Shown here: positions 39,718 through 47,621 of the stretch, one piece after another | Numbering within the stretch: the first letter of the stretch is position 1 | Layout: each line of letters starts with the position of its first letter | From: Palsa-513 sp036510225 | Lineage (GTDB): Bacteria > Actinomycetota > Thermoleophilia > Solirubrobacterales > Solirubrobacteraceae | NCBI GenBank assembly: GCA_036510225.1 | Contig: DATCEH010000125.1 | Coordinates: 182,056-246,055, forward strand | DNA length: 64,000 nucleotides | Direction of reading: 5' to 3' | Notes under the pieces: model-generated | Told to the model about the DNA's origin: nothing | Database searches by the model: none | What the model saw: only the letters and a program-made list of their open reading frames with translations | Position numbers and translations under genes: made by a program

Positions 39718-40345
39718 CGGGCGTCGCTCGCCGCCGGTGGCGGATCACCAGGTAGATCGCCCCGACCACGATCAGCGCGAGGACCGCCTCGTCGACGTAG
39801 TGGAGCTTGCTCTGCAGGCTCGCGTACCTCGACCCGAGCTCCCGGCCGAGCACTGCGAAGCCGGCGACCCACGGGAGGACGCCGAGCAGGCTGAGCACGA
39901 GGAAGCGCGGGTAGGGCATGCGGGCGGCGCCGGCCGGGAACGAGATGAACGAGCGCACGACGGGGACCATCCGGCTGAAGAAGACCGCCGGCGTCCCGAA
40001 GCGTTCGAACCACCGCTCGGCCATCGCCAGGCGCTCCGGCGTGACGTGGACCTTCGCGCCGTGGCGCTCGAGCAGCTCGAGCCGTCCGTAGTAGCCGATC
40101 GCGTAGGCGATCGACCCGCCGGCGAGGTCGCCGAGCACGCCGGCGACGATCACCCCGGCCAGCGTGTTGTGACCCTTGAAGACGTCGAAGCCCGCGAACA
40201 GCATCGTCACCTCCGAGGGAATCGGGATGCCGGTCGCGTCGAGCCCCATCAACAGGAAGACCCCGGGCAGGCCGAGATCGGCGACCACGTTCGTCGCGAA
40301 GTTGACCAGCACATTGGTGATCGACGCGATCAGCGGGACGAGCAC
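39704..40345 (-). CDS. DedA family membrane protein
   Basis: This is a 213-residue member of the DedA/SNARE-associated family, some of which are undecaprenyl-phosphate flippases or affect membrane homeostasis. Features are GLPGVFLLMGLDATGIPIPSE, GVLGDLAGGSIAYAIGYY, and the conserved FFSRMVPVVRSFISFPAGAARM with essential Arg residues. GTG 40345 (VLVPLIASITN) is chosen; a longer start to 40531 would overlap the divergent DUF354 gene and is Arg/Ser-rich. Next to uppP, a role in carrier-lipid recycling is plausible. Confidence 0.87.
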   Translation of the reverse strand: MLVPLIASITNVLVNFATNVVADLGLPGVFLLMGLDATGIPIPSEVTMLFAGFDVFKGHNTLAGVIVAGVLGDLAGGSIAYAIGYYGRLELLERHGAKVHVTPERLAMAERWFERFGTPAVFFSRMVPVVRSFISFPAGAARMPYPRFLVLSLLGVLPWVAGFAVLGRELGSRYASLQSKLHYVDEAVLALIVVGAIYLVIRHRRRATPDGAL

Positions 40346-40376
40346 GGGCGCCGAAGGGTACCGTTGCGACCTGCGG

Positions 40377-41372
40377 ATGCGGGTCTGGGTAGATCTCACG
40401 AACAGCCCCCACGTGCTCGTGATGCGCCCGGTCATCGCACGCCTCCATGCCGGCGGCCACGAGGTCGCGGTCACCGCCCGCGACTTCTCACAGACCCTCG
40501 AGCTATGCGACCGCTTCGGAATCGACCACACGCCGATCGGTCGTCACCGGGGCGGCCGGCTCGCCGCGAAGGCCCGCGGGCTGGCCGAGCGCTCGTTCGA
40601 GCTGACCCGCTTCGGCCGCGGCCGCGGGTTCGACCTGGCGCTCGGGCACGGGTCCAACGACGTCAGCGTGGCCGCCCGCCTGCTGGGGATTCCCTGCTCG
40701 ACGATGTTCGACTACGAGTGGGCGACCGTCCAGCACAACATCAACTGCCGGCTCGCCCAGGCCGTCGTCGTCCCCGATGCGATCCCGCCGCAGCGGCTGG
40801 ACCGCTACGGCGCGGCGGGCAAGCTCGGCCGCTACCCGGGCCTCAAGGAGGAGTACTACCTGGCCGACTTCGAGCCCGACGATCGCGTCCTCGACGAGCT
40901 CGGCCTCAATCGGCGCGAGACGATCGTCGTCGTGCGCACCCCGCCGGCCGTCTCGCTCTACCACCGCTTCGAGAACGATCTCTTCGCCGACGTCCTCGCC
41001 CGCGTCCGCGGGTCGCAGGCCGTCGTCCTCCCGCGGATCGCGCAGCAGCGGCGCGAGCTGGTCGCCGCCGGTGGCTTCATCGTCCCCGAGCAGGCGATCG
41101 ACGCCCAGTCGCTGATCGCCCACGCCGACCTCGTGATCAGCGCCGGCGGGACGATGAACCGCGAGGCCGTCGCCCTCGGGACCCCAGTCTGGACGACCTT
41201 CGAGGGCCGGCTCGGGGCGGTCGACGCAGGGCTGATCGCCGACGGGCGCCTGCGCCGCCTCGAACGCGCCGACCAGCTCGAGCTGGGCAAGCGCGACACC
41301 GGATCGGAGACCCGGCGGATCCGGCGCGACGTCGGCCGGCTCGTCGACCTGCTGTGCGCCCCGGCCTCGTAG
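40377..41372 (+). CDS. DUF354 family protein (glycosyltransferase-like)
   Basis: This 331-residue protein has the DUF354 start MRVWVDLTNSPHVLVMRPVI and later RETIVVVRTPPAVSLYH and ADLVISAGGTMNREAVALGTP, the GT-B-like UDP-binding end. DUF354 proteins are found in archaeal and bacterial surface-glycan loci and are distant relatives of MurG-like transferases. It is divergent from DedA with 31 bases between starts. It opens the second polysaccharide locus. Confidence 0.8.
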   Translation: MRVWVDLTNSPHVLVMRPVIARLHAGGHEVAVTARDFSQTLELCDRFGIDHTPIGRHRGGRLAAKARGLAERSFELTRFGRGRGFDLALGHGSNDVSVAARLLGIPCSTMFDYEWATVQHNINCRLAQAVVVPDAIPPQRLDRYGAAGKLGRYPGLKEEYYLADFEPDDRVLDELGLNRRETIVVVRTPPAVSLYHRFENDLFADVLARVRGSQAVVLPRIAQQRRELVAAGGFIVPEQAIDAQSLIAHADLVISAGGTMNREAVALGTPVWTTFEGRLGAVDAGLIADGRLRRLERADQLELGKRDTGSETRRIRRDVGRLVDLLCAPAS

Positions 41373-41416
41373 AGCCCGGTCGGAGTCCTCAGCGCGCCGC
41401 CGTCGCGCGGCGTAGA

Positions 41417-43360
41417 ATGGCGCGGATGCGCCGACGGCTCCGCTCGGCGACCCTCCCGCTGCATCGCCACTCGCTACCACAGCTCGGGGTGGACGGGGCA
41501 CTGGTCGCACTCGCATACTACCTGGCGTTCGAGCTGCGCTTCGACAGCGGGTTCAAGGGCAGCTACGGCCTCCTCTACCACCGCACCTGGCCCTGGGTCG
41601 TGGCCGGGACGACGCTCGTCCTGGCCCTCTCGCGGGTCTACCAGCGCCGCTGGCGCTACGCCGGCCAGCGCGACTACCAGACGCTGCTGCGCGCCGTCGT
41701 CGTCGCGACGATCGCCCTCGTCGGGGCCGTCGCGATCCTCCGCCCGGTGCAGCAGGCCAACCACCAGGGGACCAAGGCGATCGTCCTCCCGAACAGCGTG
41801 ATCGCCCTCTACTTCCTGCTCACGCTCGCCTTCCTCGGCGGCGCCCGCCTGCTCGCTCGCAGCGTCCACGACCGGCCGATCCGCGGCTTCCGCGCCGCCA
41901 AGGACGCCCGCGAGGTGCTGATCGTCGGCGCCGGGGACGGCGGTCGCCTCGTGCTCCGCGAGATCCTCCGCAACCCCGAGCTCGGGCTCCGGCCGGTCGG
42001 CTTCGTCGACGACGATCCGCTCAAGCGGAACGTCCGCTTCGACGGGGTGCGCGTCCGCGGGAGCACCGAGGAGCTGACGCGGATCCTCGACGAGGCCGAG
42101 CCGGCCGAGGTCATCATCGCGATCCCCTCGGCCCCCGGGTCGCTGCGCAAGCGGGTCGTCGGGGCCTGCCGTGAGCGCGGGATTCCCGTGCGCACGCTGC
42201 CGACCGTCTTCGAGCTCCTCCAGGGCGGGTCCAACCCCGTCCGGCAGGTTCGTGAGGTCCAGGTCGAGGACGTCCTCGGGCGCGAGCCGGTCCGCATGGA
42301 GCTCGACCTCGTCGGCGCCTACCTCGAGGGGCAGACCGTGCTCGTGACCGGGGCCGGCGGGTCGATCGGATCCGAGCTCTGCCGTCAGATCACCCGGGTC
42401 GGGCCGCGCCGGCTGGTCGCGCTCGACCACGCCGAGGACAACCTCTTCAACATCATCCGCGAGCTCGAGGACGAGCGCCACGTCCATCCGTCGGTCGTCG
42501 CCGCCGTGCTCGGCGACTGCAAGGAGGAGGAGCGGATGCGGGAGATCTTCGCCGAGCATCGCCCGACGATCGTCTTCCACGCGGCCGCCTACAAGCACGT
42601 CGGCCTGATGGAGACCAACGCGGTCGAGGCGATCCGCAACAACGCGATCGCGACCCGCGTGATCGCGACGATCTCCGGCCAGTCGAACGTCGACGCCTTC
42701 GTCCTGATCTCGACCGACAAGGCGGTCACACCCGCGACCGTGATGGGCGCCTCCAAGGCGCTCGCCGAGTTCGCGATCGAGGCGGCCCAGCGCCGCTTCG
42801 CGCGGACCCGCTTCACGGCCGTGCGCTTCGGCAACGTGCTCGGCTCCTCGGGCAGCGTCGTCCCGATCTTCCGCCGGCAGATCGCCCGGGGCGGCCCGGT
42901 GACCGTCACCGACGAGCGGATGACCCGCTACTTCATGACGATTCCCGAGGCCGTCCAGCTCGTGATCCGCTCGGGGTCGCTCGGCAGGGGCGGCGAGGTC
43001 TTTGTGCTCGAGATGGGCGAGCCCGTCTCGATCCTCCAGCTCGCCCGGGACATGATCGAGCTCTCAGGGCTCGATCCCGACCGCGACATCGCGATCGAGC
43101 TGGTCGGCCGCCGCCCCGGCGAGAAGCTCCACGAGGAGCTCTTCAACCCATTCGAGCGGCCCGAGCCGACCCAGGCCGAGAAGATCGTGCTCGCCCGGCG
43201 GGACCCGCTCGACGCGGCGAGCGTCGAGTTGATGTTCGACGAGATCGGCCTGCTCGTCCTCGAGGGCGACGCGGCCGGGCTCGCGGCGCGGGTCTCCGAG
43301 CTCTCGGCGATGCGAAAGGCCCCGCACTTCGACACCGAGCCGGTCCAGTCCGGTACATAG
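41417..43360 (+). CDS. Membrane-bound UDP-sugar 4,6-dehydratase (CapD/FlaA1/WbpM-like)
   Basis: This is a 647-residue protein with about four N-terminal membrane helices, a first Rossmann-like domain (LIVGAGDGGRLVLREI) and a C-terminal SDR domain (about 290-620) with VLVTGAGGSIGSELCRQI, VFHAAAYKHVGLME, and LISTDKAVTPATVMGASKALAE, the altered catalytic motif of the membrane-bound UDP-GlcNAc 4,6-dehydratases. It would make precursors for rare deoxyamino sugars. ATG 41417 is used; a second ATG is 9 bases on. Confidence 0.92.
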   Translation: MARMRRRLRSATLPLHRHSLPQLGVDGALVALAYYLAFELRFDSGFKGSYGLLYHRTWPWVVAGTTLVLALSRVYQRRWRYAGQRDYQTLLRAVVVATIALVGAVAILRPVQQANHQGTKAIVLPNSVIALYFLLTLAFLGGARLLARSVHDRPIRGFRAAKDAREVLIVGAGDGGRLVLREILRNPELGLRPVGFVDDDPLKRNVRFDGVRVRGSTEELTRILDEAEPAEVIIAIPSAPGSLRKRVVGACRERGIPVRTLPTVFELLQGGSNPVRQVREVQVEDVLGREPVRMELDLVGAYLEGQTVLVTGAGGSIGSELCRQITRVGPRRLVALDHAEDNLFNIIRELEDERHVHPSVVAAVLGDCKEEERMREIFAEHRPTIVFHAAAYKHVGLMETNAVEAIRNNAIATRVIATISGQSNVDAFVLISTDKAVTPATVMGASKALAEFAIEAAQRRFARTRFTAVRFGNVLGSSGSVVPIFRRQIARGGPVTVTDERMTRYFMTIPEAVQLVIRSGSLGRGGEVFVLEMGEPVSILQLARDMIELSGLDPDRDIAIELVGRRPGEKLHEELFNPFERPEPTQAEKIVLARRDPLDAASVELMFDEIGLLVLEGDAAGLAARVSELSAMRKAPHFDTEPVQSGT

Positions 43361-43370
43361 ACTGGCCCCC

Positions 43371-44651
43371 ATGACGCCCCTCGCCCTCTCAATCTCCACC
43401 GAGATCAAGACGCTCGGCGCGTACGCCGGCTTCGCCGCCGTCGTCGGCCTCGCCCTGCTCGCGCTGCTCTACTTCGCCCAGGCCCGCGAGCTTCGCCGGC
43501 TCACCGAGTGGGCCGGCCGCGCGCCCGAGCGCAGCGGCCCGAGCGGACCGCCGCCGACCCAGGCCAGGCAGCCCGCCCCGCCGCTTGGCCCGGGGCTCGG
43601 TGCCGGGCCGAACGTCCGCCCGCTCGGCCCAGCCCGCCCGCACGTGCCCGGGGCGTCCGGCGCTCCGTTCGCTCCCCAGTCGCCGCCCGGCGGCCCGCCA
43701 CCGGGCGTGCCCGGGGTCGGCGTGCCCGGTGGGCCCGGCGGGGCGCCGCTGCCGGGCGCCCCAGGACTCGGCCCGGCGGCTCCGGCCCAGGCAACCGCCA
43801 CCCCAGCCGGGGGCGCGACACAGGCGCCGCGTACGAACGGGCCTGCGCCCGGTCAGCCGCAGATGCCGCCGCCGCCCGGGTTTCCGCCGCCGCCCGGCGG
43901 CCTCGGCTCGCCCCAGGTCGGCTATCCGCCGCCGCCGTCCTCGCCCGGGGCGCCGTATCCGTCGACCGCGAGCGGCCCGGGCGCACCCGGCTCGGTCGAC
44001 GCCTCCGGGGTACGCGCCCAGCCGCTCGCCGGCCCGCCGTCGGCATCTCGCCCGGCGCCGCCCGTGCCCGCCCGCCGCCTGCCGCCGCCGCCCCCGGAGC
44101 GCCAGGGCGCCGCCCGGTCGGCGGGTGGGTCCGGCCGTCGTGCGACGCGCCCGGCGACGCGCCGCACGCTGGGCGTCGTGGCCGGGGCGTTCGTCGTCCT
44201 CGTCGTCCTCGTGTTCGCCGTCACCCACCTGCTCAGTGGCGGTGGAGGCACGCCCACGACCCCGCCGCTCACCTCGTCGACTCCCGGAATCGCCTCCTCG
44301 CAGTCGCCGAGCACGCCGTCGTCAGCCGCGGTCGTGCCGTCGTCGATCACCGTCGCCGTGCTCAACGCCAGCAGCGTGTCCGGGCTGGCGGCGAAGGTCG
44401 GCACGCGGATCGCGACCGCCGGCTACGTGAAGGGCTACGTCGGCAACGCACCGCCGGCGAGCGCGTCGAGCACGACGAGCACCGTCGAGTACGCGACGCC
44501 TGACGACAAGCCGGCGGCCAAGGCCGTCGCGAAGGCGCTCGGCCTGCGCTCGAGCGCGGTCGGGCCGCTCGACGCGGCGACCGCGGCCGTCAATCCGGCC
44601 GTCGGTCAGGCCCAGGTCGTCGTGTCGGTCGGCAGCGATCTGCAGCAGTGA
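43371..44651 (+). CDS. LytR C-terminal domain protein with long Pro-rich region
   Basis: This 426-residue protein has an N-terminal membrane helix (about 16-36), a Gly/Pro-rich unstructured region (about 55-250), a second helix (TLGVVAGAFVVLVVLVFAVTHLL, about 262-285) and a C-terminal LytR_C domain (about 325-426; ITVAVLNASSVSGLAAKVGT, VVVSVGSDLQQ). LytR_C domains accompany enzymes that attach glycopolymers to peptidoglycan, but no LytR-CpsA-Psr catalytic domain is present. Its stop overlaps the GTG of the comA-like gene. Confidence 0.82.
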   Translation: MTPLALSISTEIKTLGAYAGFAAVVGLALLALLYFAQARELRRLTEWAGRAPERSGPSGPPPTQARQPAPPLGPGLGAGPNVRPLGPARPHVPGASGAPFAPQSPPGGPPPGVPGVGVPGGPGGAPLPGAPGLGPAAPAQATATPAGGATQAPRTNGPAPGQPQMPPPPGFPPPPGGLGSPQVGYPPPPSSPGAPYPSTASGPGAPGSVDASGVRAQPLAGPPSASRPAPPVPARRLPPPPPERQGAARSAGGSGRRATRPATRRTLGVVAGAFVVLVVLVFAVTHLLSGGGGTPTTPPLTSSTPGIASSQSPSTPSSAAVVPSSITVAVLNASSVSGLAAKVGTRIATAGYVKGYVGNAPPASASSTTSTVEYATPDDKPAAKAVAKALGLRSSAVGPLDAATAAVNPAVGQAQVVVSVGSDLQQ

Positions 44652-45406
44652 CCTTTCTCGAGCTCCCGGCGCGCACGCGCAAGCCGCGTGAGACGGGGCT
44701 GACCCATGTGCTCGACCGCGGACTCTCGCTGGTCGATGTCGACGGGCTGATCGAGGTCGCCGGCGACAGCGTCGACATCGTCAAGCTCGGCTGGGGGACC
44801 GCGGTCGTGACCGGCAACCTGACGGCGAAGCTCGCCCGCTACGCCGAGCACGGGATCCCCGTCGTGCTCGGGGGAACGCTGACCGAGGTCGCGCTCCGTC
44901 AGGGCCGTATCGACGGCCTGATCGCCTGGCTGCGCGAGCTCGGTCTCCACCACGTCGAGGTCTCCGACGGCACGATCACCCTGCCGCCGAGCGCCAAGCG
45001 GGAGCTGATCGCGCGTCTGGCGAAGGAGTTCACCGTCCTCTCGGAGGTCGGCTCGAAGGATGTCGAGCAGATCATGGCGCCCTACCGCTGGGTCGAGGAG
45101 ATCGAGGCCGAGCTCGAGGCCGGGGCGTGGAAGGTCGTCGCCGAGGCGCGCGAGGCCGGGAACGCCGGCATCTATCGAGCCGACGGCGAGGTCCGCATGG
45201 GCCTGATCGACGAGATCGCCCACGCCGTCGATCCGGACCGCATGGTCTTCGAAGCGCCGCGCAAGCAGCAGCAGGTCTTCTTCCTCCGGCGGTTCGGCTC
45301 GAACTGCAACCTCGGCAACATCGCGCCGGGCGACGTCCTCTCGCTCGAGACGCTCCGTCTCGGACTGCGCTCCGACACGCTCGACCTCGGCCCCCAGGCC
45401 GGGTAA
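44648..45406 (+). CDS. comA: Phosphosulfolactate synthase family protein (ComA)
   Basis: This 252-residue TIM-barrel protein matches the ComA family, which adds sulfite to phosphoenolpyruvate to form (2R)-phospho-3-sulfolactate, the first step of coenzyme M synthesis in many methanogens; in Bacillus the relative YitD serves sulfolactate production. Conserved segments are RETGLTHVLDRGLSL, VDIVKLGWGTA, GGTLTEVA, EVSDGTITL, VLSEVGSKD, EAREAGNAGIYRADG and FGSNCNLGNIAPGDV. Sugar-phosphate context is unusual, and no comB or comC genes are in the window. GTG start overlaps the LytR_C stop. Confidence 0.88.
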   Translation: MTFLELPARTRKPRETGLTHVLDRGLSLVDVDGLIEVAGDSVDIVKLGWGTAVVTGNLTAKLARYAEHGIPVVLGGTLTEVALRQGRIDGLIAWLRELGLHHVEVSDGTITLPPSAKRELIARLAKEFTVLSEVGSKDVEQIMAPYRWVEEIEAELEAGAWKVVAEAREAGNAGIYRADGEVRMGLIDEIAHAVDPDRMVFEAPRKQQQVFFLRRFGSNCNLGNIAPGDVLSLETLRLGLRSDTLDLGPQAG

Positions 45407-45426
45407 GCCGTTGAGCTCCTCCGGCA

Positions 45427-45442
45427 GGTTGCACTGGCAACC
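45427..45442 (+). other. Small perfect hairpin before the 45470 gene
   Basis: GGTTGC (45427-45432) and GCAACC (45437-45442) form a perfect 6-base stem with an ACTG loop in the 63-base gap after comA. Its distance to the next start (28 bases) would allow an attenuator or mRNA-processing role; this is only a possibility. Confidence 0.25.
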
Positions 45443-45469
45443 GCCACTCGCCGCGCCGCCGGTCGCGCG

Positions 45470-45922
45470 TTGACCGGCTGGCGGACCGAGACGCTGAGGA
45501 GGGCGGTCTTCGGGCTGCTCGTCGTCGCGACGTTCGCGGCCTTCTTCGTCACCCAGCGCCTCAAGCACTCCCCGACGCTCGTCCAGGCGGCGACCGCCGT
45601 CCCGTACATCTATCAGGCCAAGGGCCACCGCAAGGCGCTGATCTCGTTCAAGATCAAGCGGGCCGACGACGTCACGGTGACCGTGGTCGGCGCCAACGGA
45701 GACGACATCGACACGCTGGCGAGCGAGGTTCACATGCAGGCCTACCTGCAGCGGTCCTTCCGCTGGCGCGGCCTGACCGCGTCGGGCCGGCGGGCCCCGT
45801 TCGGGCTCTACAGGATCCGCGTGCGACTCCGCGACGCCGGTCGCTCGGTGCTCCTGGCACGTCCCGACGGCGAGCTCGCGACGATCCGCGTCGAGCCGGT
45901 CCCGGCGAGCGCGCGTCGATGA
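45470..45922 (+). CDS. Single-pass membrane protein with Ig-like outer domain
   Basis: This is a 150-residue protein of unknown function. One membrane helix (AVFGLLVVATFAAFFVTQ, about 12-30) precedes a beta-rich domain with FKIKRADDVTVTVVGANGDDI and FRWRGLTASGRRAPFGLYRIRVRL, similar to the FlgD Ig-like fold. It uses TTG and sits 13 bases before the Wzy gene, so it is probably in the polysaccharide operon, perhaps as an accessory to the polymerase. Confidence 0.65.
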   Translation: MTGWRTETLRRAVFGLLVVATFAAFFVTQRLKHSPTLVQAATAVPYIYQAKGHRKALISFKIKRADDVTVTVVGANGDDIDTLASEVHMQAYLQRSFRWRGLTASGRRAPFGLYRIRVRLRDAGRSVLLARPDGELATIRVEPVPASARR

Positions 45923-45935
45923 CCGGGACGCCGAC

Positions 45936-47618
45936 ATGATGCTCGCGACCGCCACCGGCCTCGGCCGCCTGGCCGAGCATCTCGGGGTGATCGCCGCTGC
46001 CCTGCTGGCCGGCTTCGCCGTGCTCGCGGCCGGGCGCCCCCGGCTCGAGCGGGCCCGTTGCCTGGCGATGGGGCTCGCCCTGGCGGCGACGCCGATCCTC
46101 CTCGTGGCGGCGATCTGGGGCTCGCCGCAGCTGCATCCCCTGCGCGACCGGCCGCTCGTCGGGGGACTTGCGATCCTCGCGGCCCTGGCCGTCGTCGGCG
46201 GCCTCGCCGTCCTCATCGCCCGCCGCCCGCAGGCCCTGCCGCTGCTCGCGGTCGCCGCGCTGCCCTTCCGGGTGCCGATCTCCTCCGGCGGGGACACGTC
46301 GAACCTCCTGATCCCCCTGTATGTGGTCGTCGCCGCCGGCACCGTCGCCCAGATCGCGGCGCTCCTGCGCCGCGGGCGGCGCGATCGCGGCCGGCGTGAG
46401 CACTCGGCCGCCGGCGAGCCCGGTGAGCCCGGAGCCCCGGTCGTCGACATGCCCGGCGACCCCGGCGACCCCGGCGAGCCCGGAGCCCCGGTCGCCGACG
46501 AGCCGGCCGCCGGCCTGCTCGAATGGGCGCTGGTCGGCCTGGTCGGGCTCTACGCGATCCAGACCAGCTACTCCCACGACTTCACCAAGGCGCTCGAGCA
46601 GATCGTCTTCTTCTACGTCCCGTTCGCCCTCCTCTTCGTCCTCCTGCGGCGCGTGCGGTGGACCGGCCGGCTCCTGCTCGCCTGCCTCGGCGTCCTCCTC
46701 GGTCTGGCCCTCGTCTTCGTCCTCGTCGGCTTCGTCGAGTACTCGCGCCGGGAGCTCCTGCTGAACCCGAAGGTGATCAGCGCGAACATGGTCGAGTCGT
46801 ACTTCCGGGTCAACTCGCTGTTCTTCGACCCGAACATATACGGCCGGTTCCTGGCGATCGTGATGCTCCTCGTCACGACGGCGATGCTCTGGGCACGTCG
46901 CCGGCGCGAGGTGCTCGCCGCGGCGCTCGTCCTGGCCGTGCTCTGGGGCGGGCTGATGACCAGCATCTCCCAGTCGAGCATCGCCGCCCTGCTGATCGGC
47001 CTCGGCGTGCTCGCGGCGCTGCGCTGGGACACCCGGCGAACGGTGGCGGTCGCGCTCGCCCTGGCGCTCGCCGGCGGCGTCTTCGTGCTCGTCGCCGGCA
47101 GCTCGATTCGCGTCGACCTGAGCAGCTCGAAGGGCGCCGACCAGGCGACGACGGGCCGCTACGACCTGATCAAGGGCGGCGTCGACCTCTTCGCGCAGCG
47201 CCCGCTGACCGGCTACGGGGCGGGGTCGTTCGCCGTCGAGTACCGCAGCCATCAGCGCTCGTCGACCGACAGCGCCGTCTCGGCCTCGCACACGATCCCG
47301 ATCACGATCGCCGCCGAGCAGGGGATCCTCGGGCTGGCGCTCTACGTCGTGCTGCTGGTGGCCTGCCTGCGACGCCTGTTCGGCGGCGGCGGCGGCGGCG
47401 GCGGCGGCGTCCGCGGCTCGCCGGCCCGGGTCGCGATCGCCACGGCCTTCGTCGCGCTGGTCCTCCACACGATGGCCTACGCCGACTTCCTCGAGGACCC
47501 GATCACCTGGACGCTGCTCGGCATCGGCGCGGCGCTGGCCGCCGGCAACCGGCGCGCGCCGCCGCCGGGCGCGGCCCCCGCCGTGGGGGCCGCCGGCGGC
47601 GAGGCGCAAGTGGCCTGA
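45936..47618 (+). CDS. O-antigen ligase/polymerase family protein (Wzy-like)
   Basis: This 560-residue polytopic protein has the Wzy_C pattern: FFDPNIYGRFLAIVMLLV, SSIAALLIGLGVL, TGRYDLIKGGVDLFAQRPLTGYG (cut here to the key TGRYD and RPLTGYGAGSF parts), and SASHTIPITIAAEQGILGLAL. It would polymerise or ligate lipid-linked glycans at the outer membrane face. Between helices 5 and 6, around residue 160-185, is an unusual collagen-like Gly-x-Pro run, and a (GGC)8 tract encodes a glycine run near residue 483. A flippase gene follows after 3 bases. Confidence 0.85.
   Translation: MMLATATGLGRLAEHLGVIAAALLAGFAVLAAGRPRLERARCLAMGLALAATPILLVAAIWGSPQLHPLRDRPLVGGLAILAALAVVGGLAVLIARRPQALPLLAVAALPFRVPISSGGDTSNLLIPLYVVVAAGTVAQIAALLRRGRRDRGRREHSAAGEPGEPGAPVVDMPGDPGDPGEPGAPVADEPAAGLLEWALVGLVGLYAIQTSYSHDFTKALEQIVFFYVPFALLFVLLRRVRWTGRLLLACLGVLLGLALVFVLVGFVEYSRRELLLNPKVISANMVESYFRVNSLFFDPNIYGRFLAIVMLLVTTAMLWARRRREVLAAALVLAVLWGGLMTSISQSSIAALLIGLGVLAALRWDTRRTVAVALALALAGGVFVLVAGSSIRVDLSSSKGADQATTGRYDLIKGGVDLFAQRPLTGYGAGSFAVEYRSHQRSSTDSAVSASHTIPITIAAEQGILGLALYVVLLVACLRRLFGGGGGGGGGVRGSPARVAIATAFVALVLHTMAYADFLEDPITWTLLGIGAALAAGNRRAPPPGAAPAVGAAGGEAQVA
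46413..46490 (+). repeat. Collagen-like Gly-x-Pro repeats within the Wzy-like gene
   Basis: Tandem 9-base units of the GGCGAGCCC/GGCGACCCC type encode GEPGEPGAP and GDPGDPGEPGAP runs separated by VVDMP. They form an extra flexible loop between membrane segments. Similar PGDPGDPGAG coding occurs in the ATP-grasp gene at 53202. Confidence 0.75.
47383..47406 (+). repeat. (GGC)8 microsatellite
   Basis: Eight perfect GGC triplets encode a polyglycine run in a loop of the Wzy-like protein. Gain or loss of whole triplets would not break the frame. Confidence 0.9.
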
Positions 47619-47621
47619 GTC

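Noticed and set aside
39611..41416. Upstream extension of the CapD-like gene
   Set aside because: The in-frame sequence is the shadow of the DedA and DUF354 genes; the dehydratase fold begins after ATG 41417.
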